DNA of 64,000 nucleotides from Bombardia bombarda (Eukaryota; Ascomycota; Sordariomycetes; Sordariales; Lasiosphaeriaceae), in the NCBI GenBank assembly GCA_030512295.1, contig JAULSR010000009.1:682001-746000 (forward strand), given 5' to 3'. The notes under the pieces are model-generated. The model searched no databases, had not been told where the DNA came from, and saw nothing but the letters and a program-made list of their open reading frames with translations. The stretch's first letter is position 1. Every line of letters begins with the position of its first letter. Shown piece after piece: positions 43,992-54,000 of the stretch. Position numbers and translations under genes: made by a program.

Positions 43992-46943
43992 ATGGGCGCC
44001 CACGACCCAAGCAAGGAGGGTCTGCTCGGAGGCCACTCTGGCCGCGACGCCCACGACTCCGACTCCGACTCCGACTTCGACTTAGACGCAACCGAGCCTC
44101 TCGACCGCGACCCCTTCTCGACCAACTCCTCCCCGTCCAAATCCCAGTCCGCCTTCCTCTCAAACAAGGCAGCCCAACGGCCCCACCGCCCATGGTCCGT
44201 CCGACGACCCCTCGCCGGTCGCAGCCGATGCTGTGTCGGCGTGCTGGCCTTCATCGGCGTCGTCTGGCTGCTCCTCGCCGCCGGCGGGGCCTTTGTCTAC
44301 AAGAAATACCGCGACGAGCCTGCCTATGGCCGGTCCCCGCCCTGGTACCCGACGCCCAAGGGCGGCATCGCGAGCACCTGGGCCGGCAGCTACGAGAAGG
44401 CGGCCAGGATGGTGGCCAGGATGACACTGCCCGAAAAGGTCAACGTGACGACTGGGACGGGCTGGCAGATGGGACTGGCCGTGGGCACCAATGCGCCCGC
44501 CGTGCATGTCGGCTTCCCCCAGCTGCAGCTGCAGGACGGCCCGCTGGGCATACGGTTCGCCGACAATATCACGGCGTTTCCCGCGGGCATCACGGTCGGC
44601 GCCACGTGGAATCGGCAGCTGATGTATGCGCGCGGAAAGGCGCATGCTATCGAGGCGCGCGCAAAGGGCATCAACGTCTTGCTGGGGCCCTGTGTCGGCC
44701 CGTTGGGGAGGATGCCCGCCGGCGGGCGGAACTGGGAGGGCTTTGGGGCTGACCCGTATCTGCAGGGCGTGGCGGGGGCTGAGACGGTCAGGGGGATCCA
44801 GAGCGAGGGGGTCATGGCCACCATCAAGCACTTTGTCGCCAACGAGCAGGAGCACTTCCGCCAGCCGTGGGAGTGGGGTCTGCCCCATGCTGTGAGCTCG
44901 AATATCGATGATCGCACGCTGCATGAACTGTATGCGTGGCCGTTTGGCGACGCTGTCAAGGCGGGGGTGGCGTCGGTCATGTGCTCGTACAACATGGTCA
45001 ACAACTCGTACTCGTGCGGAAACAGCAAGCTGCTCAATGGTATTCTCAAGGACGAGCTGGGGTTTCAGGGGTTTGTCATGAGTGACTGGCTGGCACAGAG
45101 ATCGGGCGTGTCGACTGCTCTTGCCGGGCTGGACATGACCATGCCCGGAGACGGGGTGGGCTGGGCAGACGGCAAGTCACTCTGGGGCTCTCAGCTGACC
45201 AGGGCTGTGCTCAACGGTAGCGTGCCCGTCGGACGGCTCAATGACATGGCCACGCGCATCGTTGCGTCGTGGTACCAGCTGGGTCAGGACGATGAGAAGA
45301 AATTCCCCCGTGAACCACCCAACTTTTCGTCCTGGAGTAATGACCGCCTTGGCGTCATGGCTCCTGGCAGCCCGAGCGCACAAGATCAGGTCGAGGTGAA
45401 CAAGTTTATCGATGTGCAGGCTAACCACTCTGTCATTGCGCGCGAGGTGGCTGCCGAGGGCATCGTTTTACTCAGGAACGACAACGACTTGCTACCGATC
45501 AGCCGCCAGGGGTTCACTGACGCCAAACTACTCAACTCCCGCCGCGAGATTCTCGCGCGCGTGACTGGGGAGGACCGAAAGACCGGCAAGCTCAAGGTCG
45601 GCGTTTTTGGCGAGGATGCCGGCCCCGGCAGCGGACCCAACTTCTGCAAGGACCGCGGCTGCAACCAAGGCACGCTAGCCTCTGGCTGGGGCTCTGGGGC
45701 TGTCGAGTTCCCCTACTTGGTCACGCCCGTCGAAGCGCTGCGGAAGCAGTTCAACACGTCAGAGGTTGAGCTCCATGAGCATCTCACCAACGACTCACCC
45801 ACCCACAAGGCAGGCGAAGCCGGTCTTGACGAGCTGGAACTATGCATTGTGTTTGCCAACGCCGACTCTGGCGAGGGTTTCACCAAATGGGGAGATGTCA
45901 GCGGCGACCGGCCGGATCTGAACCTTCAAAAGGGGGGCGATGACCTTATCGTCAAGGTCTCTGCCAAGTGTGGTGCCGGGTATGGCGACGTGGTAGTAGT
46001 GATCCATGCTGTCGGACCGGTGCTGATGGAGAAGTGGATCGACCTGCCAAACGTCAAGGCGGTGGTGTTTGCCAACCTGCCCGGAGAGGAGTCTGGCAAT
46101 GCCCTGGCGGACGTGCTCTTTGGGGACGTCAACCCCTCGGGCCATCTCCCGTACACGATCGGCAAGTCCCTTGAGGATTACGGTCCTGGCGGCCAGGTCA
46201 TGTACCTCCCCAACGGGGTTGTTCCGCAGCAGGACTTTGGCGAGGGGCTGTACATCGACTATCGCTACTTTGACAAGAAGAATATCTCGCCGCGGTTTGA
46301 GTTTGGGTTCGGGCTGAGCTACACGAGCTTTGAGCTCAGTGATATCAAAGTCGAGCCAAAGAGGAGCAAGAGCCCGCTGCCGAAGCCCAGGCCAAGCAAC
46401 GTGGTTGAGCCCCCGAGTTACTCCACAGATATACCGGACGAAAAGGAGGCGCTGTTCCCTGCGGGGTTCAGAGTGTTGGAGAAGTATGTGTACCCGTATC
46501 TGGAGAAGACGGACGATCTTGTCTCGGGCCCTTATCCGTATCCCGATGGGTATGACAAGAAGCAGGAGCTGAGCGGGGCGGGCGGTGGGGAGGGAGGCAA
46601 TCCGGATCTGTGGGAGGTCTATGTGGTTGTCAGCGTGGAGGTGAAGAATGTCGGTGGCAGGGATGGCGCGGTGGTGCCTCAGTTGTATTTGGAGTATCCC
46701 ACAGGTGGGAAGGGCGGGGAAGGCGGGGAAGTGGTTGACTTTCCTGTGAGGGTGTTAAGGGGATTTGACAAGGAGTTTGTGCCAAAGGGAGGGAAGACGA
46801 CGATCAATTTCGAGTTGACGAGGAGGGATTTGAGTTATTGGGGGGTGCAGGAGCAGAATTGGGTCATGCCGACGTGGGGGGAGTTTGTGTTCAAGGTTGG
46901 ACAGAGCTCGAGGGATGGGGGGGCTGTTGAGGGGCGGTGGTAG
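43992..46943 (+). CDS. membrane-anchored GH3 beta-glucosidase
   Basis: Intronless, 983 residues. A cytosolic acidic tail (DSDSDSDFDLD) of about 79 residues leads to one TM helix (about 80-102), so it is a type II membrane enzyme, followed by the GH3 catalytic barrel: QDGPLGIRF, GINVLLGPCVGPLGRMPAGG, RNWEGFGADPYL, the substrate KHF (KHFVANEQEH) and the nucleophile motif GFVMSDW with Asp365. The alpha/beta sandwich follows (GIVLLRNDNDLLPIS; LPGEESGNALADVLFG; GHLPYTIGKS), then a C-terminal fibronectin-III-like domain (FEFGFGLSYTSFELS onward). GH3 enzymes release glucose from beta-glucans and cello-oligomers. Anchoring suggests action at the cell surface or wall. A long insert in the Fn3-like domain (about 795-880) is Pro/Lys-rich. 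ATG 43992 gives the acidic tail; no ATG lies upstream in frame. Confidence 0.9.
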   Translation: MGAHDPSKEGLLGGHSGRDAHDSDSDSDFDLDATEPLDRDPFSTNSSPSKSQSAFLSNKAAQRPHRPWSVRRPLAGRSRCCVGVLAFIGVVWLLLAAGGAFVYKKYRDEPAYGRSPPWYPTPKGGIASTWAGSYEKAARMVARMTLPEKVNVTTGTGWQMGLAVGTNAPAVHVGFPQLQLQDGPLGIRFADNITAFPAGITVGATWNRQLMYARGKAHAIEARAKGINVLLGPCVGPLGRMPAGGRNWEGFGADPYLQGVAGAETVRGIQSEGVMATIKHFVANEQEHFRQPWEWGLPHAVSSNIDDRTLHELYAWPFGDAVKAGVASVMCSYNMVNNSYSCGNSKLLNGILKDELGFQGFVMSDWLAQRSGVSTALAGLDMTMPGDGVGWADGKSLWGSQLTRAVLNGSVPVGRLNDMATRIVASWYQLGQDDEKKFPREPPNFSSWSNDRLGVMAPGSPSAQDQVEVNKFIDVQANHSVIAREVAAEGIVLLRNDNDLLPISRQGFTDAKLLNSRREILARVTGEDRKTGKLKVGVFGEDAGPGSGPNFCKDRGCNQGTLASGWGSGAVEFPYLVTPVEALRKQFNTSEVELHEHLTNDSPTHKAGEAGLDELELCIVFANADSGEGFTKWGDVSGDRPDLNLQKGGDDLIVKVSAKCGAGYGDVVVVIHAVGPVLMEKWIDLPNVKAVVFANLPGEESGNALADVLFGDVNPSGHLPYTIGKSLEDYGPGGQVMYLPNGVVPQQDFGEGLYIDYRYFDKKNISPRFEFGFGLSYTSFELSDIKVEPKRSKSPLPKPRPSNVVEPPSYSTDIPDEKEALFPAGFRVLEKYVYPYLEKTDDLVSGPYPYPDGYDKKQELSGAGGGEGGNPDLWEVYVVVSVEVKNVGGRDGAVVPQLYLEYPTGGKGGEGGEVVDFPVRVLRGFDKEFVPKGGKTTINFELTRRDLSYWGVQEQNWVMPTWGEFVFKVGQSSRDGGAVEGRW

Positions 46944-47444
46944 GGATCTCATACTGAGGAACTGGGAGTGACCAGGTACACAGTTACTAGCGGGGGTTTG
47001 GTGATTGGGCTGGTTTTGGGTTGATCGTTTGTTTTGAAGCCTCTCTTCTGTGTGTTGATGCATTTGTGGAGTTTCTTTGATTTTTGATATTTTTGTATTC
47101 AGCACCAGATCATTGCGATGGTTGATACAAAGTTTCTTAGTTCTGGTTTCTGGACATAATACTGTACAGTGTACGAGTTCACCCAGATGTCACGAGTTGG
47201 CAGGTGCCCATGATGCTGGTAGACGGACACAAATGGTAGACAGATTCAGACGAAAGCAAACTCTAGCCGCTGTACGTCTGCGTGCCGCCCTTGCTCCACC
47301 ATGGTGATTGTAGTCGAATGAGAAAGGCATTCTGGGTCTAACCCATCCCTTTGTTAAGCTCCGACTTCCCCGACTTTGACCAACACCCACACACATCCCG
47401 AGTCCAACATTCACCACCTCAGCAGCAAAACTTGGCACGCACTT
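46944..47444. other. intergenic, no gene recognised
   Basis: 3' flank of the GH3 gene and upstream region of the first CVNH-like relic. Nothing else seen. Confidence 0.5.
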
Positions 47445-47938
47445 ATGCGTTACTCCCAGGAGAGTCACGATCACTTCAGAGACGTAAACCCAACCGAACC
47501 GACAAGGTGCCCAGACTCCTTCGCAGTAAATATAGCATCTTGTTGATCATTGGTGTGGTTGTGTTTGTAGCTTGCGTGATTGGTGCAGGTGTGTTATTCT
47601 GGGCAATGAAACGCGGCACAGATGAGGCAGCAGCCAGAGAGGCGGCCGACTGCCACCGCATCTGCCACTACCCGGCCTTCAACGCGAACGGCACCTGCGA
47701 TAACCCCCAGCTCGATGAGAATTGGGCCCTGACGGCCGATTGTGAGAACGGTTGCGTTCCGCCTTGCCTGCTTCGAGTACATAGCAGAATCTGAGCTCGG
47801 GAACAGCACAACGACCAGCACAGGTATCAGTGCCAGTGTCAGCACTGTTTCTGGCATCAGTACCAGCAGTGTCAGCAGCACCGCCACTGCCAGCATCACA
47901 ACTGTGCCTGTGACGAGGAGGGCGCTAGGGAGGTTATG
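47445..47938 (+). pseudogene. broken single-TM protein with CVNH-like start, copy 1
   Basis: An ATG at 47445 opens MRYSQESHDHFRDV but stops soon; the next frame has no usable ATG but carries LLRSKYSILLIIGVVVF (one TM helix), then NGTCDNPQLDENWALTADC. That block has a Cys-Cys spacing of 15 and a sequence similar to the first half-repeat of the CVNH gene at 49662. After ADCENG the frame ends, and a third frame continues with FRLACFEYIAESELGNSTTT and a Ser/Thr-rich tail to 47938. At least two frame breaks, with no intron that repairs them. The shared layout with 49662 (short basic tail, TM helix, extracellular Cys domain) is the basis for calling it a relic of that family. Confidence 0.5.
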
Positions 47939-48511
47939 ATGAGTTGTCTTGGTGGGTCTTGTGTATATATGACGATTGCAGCTGAGCTGGGTAAAAAAAA
48001 CATAACCGAGTCCATGGGAGAGGGAGGGAGAAGAATATGAAGAGTCTAAGTGGCGTTGACGTTGGCTGCTCGCAACATGTGTACCCAGAGTGCGAAACTT
48101 CAACCCAGTCATGCGGTACATAATGGGTGTTGGTTAGTTCTGTTTCAGTAAACAAACATGGCAGGGCAATCTGCCCAGATAAACAAAGTCACGGATGGTC
48201 CCGGCTGGACAACCATGCAAACATGCAAGGGACATGTGGTGTTTGGGAGTCAGCCTTCAAGGAAGGAAGTGCTTGTTTACCTTCTGGGAGGCCGCCTTCC
48301 TCCCGCGAATTGCTGAATCAAATCCCTGCATAAATGAAGGCTTTGTGTTAAACTGAAAGTTCCACGAGCTAGGAAACTCGTACCATATAAGTCGATGCCC
48401 GACCCCGACATTCGTGAACACAATCCCTGGCCTCTCATTTCACACACTACTGCAAACACTAAGCAAGATTTTCCATCAGCCATCTATCTGTAACCGGCTA
48501 TTACCCAGAAT
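47939..48511. other. intergenic, no gene recognised
   Basis: Between the first and second CVNH-like relics. No coding pattern. Confidence 0.5.
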
Positions 48512-48924
48512 ATGTCACAACGCAATGATCCCTCAGCATGGCGGCAGTGGTTGTAGCGGAGGACTTTGGAGGAAAAGATTTTTATCATCTCGGCCATGTT
48601 TGTCGTTATCTTTGTAGCCTTAATGGTATATTTAGTGCCGAGAAGCATGTATACCGAGTCTGGTCGTGTGTTTGGATACCCTTCTGTCGTCACGAACGGC
48701 ACCTGCACCGACAAAAGTGGTACATGTGGAAATGGCTCGATAAAGACCTCCGTAAGTCTCGGATTCATGTGATGGGTTTACATGTTTGTAGACTTGAACG
48801 AAGGTGTTTCTGACCAACCACCTGCCTTCCTCTTGATTCGTACATCTCAAACGGCACGCTGGGTAACGTCACAAGTACCATCATCAACGCCAAAGAAAAT
48901 CTCCAGGACCAGCTCTACCAGTAG
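48512..48924 (+). pseudogene. broken single-TM CVNH-like gene, copy 2
   Basis: ATG 48512 opens MSQRNDPSAWRQWL, then TAG at 48554-48556. Without leaving the frame the sequence continues RRTLEEKIFIISAMFVVIF (TM helix) and NGTCTDKSGTCGNGSIKTS, up to a good donor GTAAGT near 48752. After an intron of roughly 65-75 nt a second exon reads CLPLDSYISNGTLGNVTSTI and stops at 48924. LPLDSYISN resembles the SIDLNxYIGN block of CVNH domains. One nonsense codon in an otherwise continuous frame is the only clear defect, so the loss looks recent or the start lies elsewhere; no alternative ATG precedes the TM helix. Confidence 0.5.
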
Positions 48925-49661
48925 TACCAGTTCCATCTACTGAGCGTCCTGTTACTGGATCAAACGAACCCTGGGGCCTGGGTGAGGTGATAAACGCTGT
49001 GGGTGGGAAATGGGCTATGCTGCGGCAAGCTAGGCATGTTGGGGCGGTTGGTTGGTTCAGGGAAATGTCTACCGTAGCTCTGTATTTCAATTGTTTCATT
49101 GACACTGTGTGTGCTGATTGCTCATTCGTTACCAGGCGGCTGTTCTCGCACAGTGTATTGTTTCTGGAGATGCACTCACTATTATAAATAGGTTGCTAAG
49201 CGCTTATGCCACTAATTACCTCCTGTCTTACCTGACACAGTTTGTGAGGTATCTTTATCTCAGCTATTGTGTTTTGTGTTTCGTGTTTGCTCACCCACCG
49301 TTATGTGGGAGTGATTGTCGCTGGATGTTTCAAAAATAATTGGCTATGTGTTACTGACTGGAAGGCAAAGAAACCAGGGACCTTACTAGTCCTTCTGTTA
49401 CCGCCTCGCCTCGCCTCGTTCCACAAGCTGGCGCTCGCACTACATAACCCGGTGTCAGCCCCAAGCATTTGTGAAAGGAACCTCTAACTTTGCATTTCTC
49501 ATACTACAGCGAAAAGCCTACACAACTTTTCACCAAATAAATTTAAGCCCATCTCTAGTATATTTCAATACGCTTGCGATCTGCTACCGGTCTATCACAA
49601 TCAGCACCATTCATCAGTTCATCTTACAAATAGATCCCCCGGCTCTTGGTACCTTGCTAAA
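48925..49661. other. intergenic, no gene recognised
   Basis: Upstream of the intact CVNH gene. Only short frames; a CCTCGCCTCGCCTCG triplet repeat near 49405. Confidence 0.5.
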
Positions 49662-50315
49662 ATGGAAATCAAGCCTAAAATACGGTCTTTCTTGAAAACC
49701 CGGGGTGGCGTTATTCTCATCCTTTTTGTGGCCTTTGTGGGGGTTGCCACGGTTGCCACGGTTGTCATTTATAATGTAATACCACGCCCCGTGGTATACC
49801 CGACCCCCAACCTCACCGACGCTCCGCCCACCCTGCGCGCTCTTCTCGCCGGCCGCATTGGCACTTGCGAGAGCCCGTCCCTGACGGATGGTATTCTGGC
49901 GGCATTTTGCCAGAGCACGGGCATATCGCAGGATGAGTGGAACTCGACCTCGATCGATATCGCGGCCCATTGCATCGATGTGGATGAAGATGGAAATCTC
50001 GTTGGATTGGCATCGTACGTGCTAAAGCCCACAGTTAACCCTACATGCTGACATGGTTATGATATAGGGGCGGGACTGCATTCCGGGATGTGTGCGACAG
50101 CTGCACTGTTGACAGTGGGTTCATTCTGCGTTGCCAGTGCGGCGGTAGCACGAAAAAAGGCACCGATCTGGATCTCAGTAAGTGCCCATCTTCTTACAGC
50201 CGGTTGGACCGAAGCTGACAATTCATCTTCCTATTGTGCAGAGCAGGTGCTTGGAGTCACGCCTCCTGGCCTCCTGACCTGCTACAACTACACTTCCTTG
50301 CCGGCAACGACCTAA
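49662..50315 (+). CDS. membrane-anchored cyanovirin-N-like (CVNH) protein
   Basis: Model join(49662..50014,50068..50177,50242..50315), 178 residues, introns 53 and 64 nt, phases consistent. Basic cytosolic tail (MEIKPKIRSFLKTR), one TM helix (about 16-38), short Pro-rich stalk, then two similar halves. Half 1 (about 67-117): GTCESPSLTDGILAAFC, STSIDIAAHCIDVDEDGNL. Half 2 (about 123-168): RDVCDSCTVDSGFILRCQC, GTDLDLKQVLG. Cys69-Cys83 are 14 apart and Cys127-Cys142 are 15 apart, the spacings of the two disulfides of cyanovirin-N (8-22 and 58-73). CVNH proteins are sugar-binding lectins in ascomycetes. A type II membrane form facing the wall is unusual. Two extra Cys pairs exist. The assignment rests on the pseudo-repeat pattern and Cys spacing. 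Confidence 0.7.
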
Positions 50316-51011
50316 GCTTGGCGTGCCTACGACCATGTCCAGGACACTGGGAATTACAAACCCAAACTGGCGAGGAGGTGCGGAGGTGCGGAGGTGCGGA
50401 GGTGCGGAGGTTGTTGGTTTTGTCAGTGGGTCGGTCACCCACAAGGTACCTCTTATATCATCGTTTGTACGACATCATTCATTCCTGGTATTTTGTCGGC
50501 CGTGCTGCGCACCTGCCGTTCTGGTCATGTCGGATGATGTGTTGTTGGTCAAGCCTGATGTGGTGGACGTTGAGGTCAGAAATGGGGCCGGGGCTGACAT
50601 GGTATTGACGGTTGAGGTAACTCCGTCAGTATTCATCAATGGCGTTATTTTTTCACCTGGTTATTTTTTCACCTGGTTGTTTTCCCCCCTGGTTATTATT
50701 TTTTCCCCTGGTTAAATCTAGCGAATACGCATTGTATCTGCGGATCCTCGCGCGTATTTCAACATCATACGGGCGCGTATGCCTATGTCACCAGACTTTT
50801 AGTAGTAAACATGAACAGTAAGCACTACGTGAGTGCCGTGACTGAAAACCCATCTCGGACAAGAGTGTAAACAGGTTAGCCTGTAACCTTTAGGTCTCGG
50901 CCAGTCGGCAGTTGTCGTTTGTAAACGATGATAAAGTCCGCATGATATCCAACTCTCTCCTTGTGCCTCATCCATTCTTCTGTAGCTCTGCAAGGCTATA
51001 CCCACACAACC
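50316..51011. other. intergenic with short tandem repeats
   Basis: An 8-base GGAGGTGC array (about 50372-50411, four to five units) and a CACCTGGTTATTTTTT-type array (about 50643-50715, three to four diverged units). A frame through this region at 50517-50700 is repeat-driven. Promoter of the large secreted protein lies at the end. Confidence 0.55.
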
Positions 51012-54000
51012 ATGGCCATGGCCAAACCCTTTGTGCAGCTGCTGGTCCGTACCTGCATCGTTCTTCACGCAACATGTCTCGGTGCCGCTCTGGGTGCAAG
51101 ACTGCCGGTTGGATTTCAGCATGATGATTTGTCCTTGTCCGCCATGGACGCCAGCTTCAATGCCACGCACAGCTTGGAGCTGTCGGTGCGAGCCGACATC
51201 CCCAAGAAGAAGCTGCAGCTCATGTGCATTGGCGCCTCGATCGTCTATGGCATTGGGTCCAGTGATGGCAACGGGTGGGTGGACTTCTCTTCTTGTGTGA
51301 TAACTTGCCCACGTACCTTCATTAACCATGTACCAACCACCCTTTAGTTTCCGCAAACCATTGAGAACCGCACTACGCTACGCCGGCTTCGAGGTTGACA
51401 TGGTGGGCAGCAAGAACCACCAGGCCAAGAAGTCCATGTACCCCCGCAACATGGTTGATGACGACTTCGAGGCCCATGAAGGCGACCACATTGCCCAGAT
51501 CCACACAGCCTTCACCAGCAACTCCCTGGGATATTTTCCCAACATTGCCGTCATCAACGGGGGCACCAATGACGCCGACGGCGACGACAACATCGGCCAG
51601 GCTGGCGCGCGCATGCGAGCTCTGATCCAAGACATCTGGTCCTCGCCCAAGTTCGAGAACCCAGATGCCTGCGTCATCCTGTCCACGGTTGTCCCGACGC
51701 TCAACGTCAACGGGGCAAAGAACCACGAGAGCATCAACAAGCAGCTGCGAGCCCTCTACGCCGACCTCTACGCCCAGGGCCACTGCATCTATCTTGCCGA
51801 CCTGGACGGCTACATCAACCCAAACACGGACCTGAACTCGGACGGCATACACCCAACCGACGCAGGCCACGCAAAGATGGCTGCCACCATCTACAATGCC
51901 GTCATGCGGGCGCACAACGACGGCAGGATCGCCGACCCCAAGCCCATCGAGCTGGGAGCGACACCCGGCTGTGACAAGACGTACGGGAATGGAAAGTACG
52001 CCGGCGGTCTGACGCAGCGCGGGTCTGGCTCGGCCGATGGCATCTACTACCACGAGAGCGAGGGCAAGGGAATCGTGCTCAACCTCACCAGCAAGTGGGA
52101 CCGCGACCAGTGGTTCATGGCCAAGCTCTGGGGCAACGACAAGGACGACATCCTGGGCTGGTACAACGACACGGCCGACACCAAGCACCGGTACGGCGTG
52201 TGGAAGAACGTGGGAGACTACGACAACGCCCAGTTCAAGAGGCTCGATCCGGCCGTGGGCGACAGTCTGAACGGGGACCTGGATCCTGACTTGTTCTGCC
52301 ACCCGGCGGGCGTCCACTTCGTCGACATGAACGCTGACGGGTACGATGACATTGTGTGCATCGACCCGGCCGGCAATGCCTATCTCTCCATCAACCAGAA
52401 GGACGGCACCGACACGAAGCCGCCCTCGTTCAGGCGCGTCAGCACGACCGCCCTCATCATGCCGACCAAGGGGTATGCGCAGGACCGGATCAGGATGGCC
52501 GACATAGACGGCGACGGACGAGGCGACTATTGCGTCATCCTCGACAATGGCGACATCCAGGTCTGGCGGAACGGCTGGGTGGATGACAAACCCGCATACT
52601 GGCAGGATCTCGGCGTCGAGTTCAAGGCCAGGGGCAAGGGCGATATCAGAGGCGTTCAGTTCCGCAACCTCAACGGCGGCACCAATGGCGACCACTGGCT
52701 GTGGCTCGATGCCGTCGGCGCTGTCGAGACGTGGACCAACGCGAGGAGCTGCGCACCCGGTGTCCCTGGTGATGGGCTGCACTCCCACTGGCGCCAGGGG
52801 TTCCTCAAGGGCCAGTCGTCGGGATACACCCACCTCGGCGTGGGCACGTACGCCACCAAGAACCAGACCTACCTCCGGAACAGGGTCAAGTTTGGGAATG
52901 TCCTGGGGGAGCCACATGAGTTTGGCCTGCTCGGCCGCTCCGACTACGTCTTCTTTGAGCGCGAGGATGAGCAAGACAAGGACAAGAACTGGGTCTTCCA
53001 CGTGCGCGTCTGGAAGAATCTCGGCCACGGAGGAGCCAAGCTGGAGATTGACGGCGACAAGTACTGCAAGATGTTGCCCCACAGTCTGGCCAATGAGGAT
53101 TATGTCTGGACGTGGTCTTATGGCAGGATGATGCTGTATCCCAACGCCCTCAAGGGGACCATCTCGGGGTCCGAGTCCTACTGGGGTCCCGTCGTCGACT
53201 CCATCTGGGACCCGACCACATATGTCGGCGGAGGCTGGGTGCAGAAAAAGATTGACCGCCGTGATCTCCACCTGGGCGACTGGGACGGCGATGGACTGTG
53301 CGACATCATCTACACGGACCCGGCCAACAACAACAAAGTGTCAGTCTTTGTCAACAAATACGCAGTGGCCAACCCCAACTCGTGGACGTGGGAGTATCTG
53401 CGCGACCCGGCGCCCCAGCTGTCGTGCGCCTACGAGCGGAGCAAGACCAGCGTCAACGACCTGGCCGTCCGGTTTGGCTATGTCAGCAACCCGAGCAAGG
53501 TCGACTACCTCTGCCTCCGCAGAGACGGGCTGGTGACGGGATTCATCCGCCAACTTGACCAGTCAGGCAACGCCCAGGACGCGTTCCGGTCCACATCGCT
53601 GCAGATCAAGTTCCCCGAGGGCAAAGACAGGGCGAATCTGCGGTGGGCCGATGTCAACGGCGACGGGCTGGACGACATGATCTGGACCGACAAGTTCACG
53701 GGCGACGGCTATGTCTACTACAACCGCGGTTACCGCGCCGACACGTCCACGGAGGGCGGCTCGTCCTTCCACTGGGAGAAGGCCGGGGCTGCCTACGATG
53801 CCAACCATGCTGGAACATGCATCTACTACCCGGACCTGGACGGGAACGGCCGCGCAGACTTGCACTCCATAAGGGGCACCTGGACCAACACGGCAGAGAC
53901 GTGGCTGAACCCGTCCTGTGGCCTGACCGATGCCTCTGGGGACGACGCAGATATCTTGTGTGGTGACGGGATATGCAACCCGAACCTGCCAGCCGCCCCG

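Noticed and set aside
51373..53271. 632-codon open frame on the minus strand
   Set aside because: It is the mirror of the GC-rich SGNH/FG-GAP exon. Its composition (Val/Gly/Asp-rich, no domain) is that of an antisense shadow.
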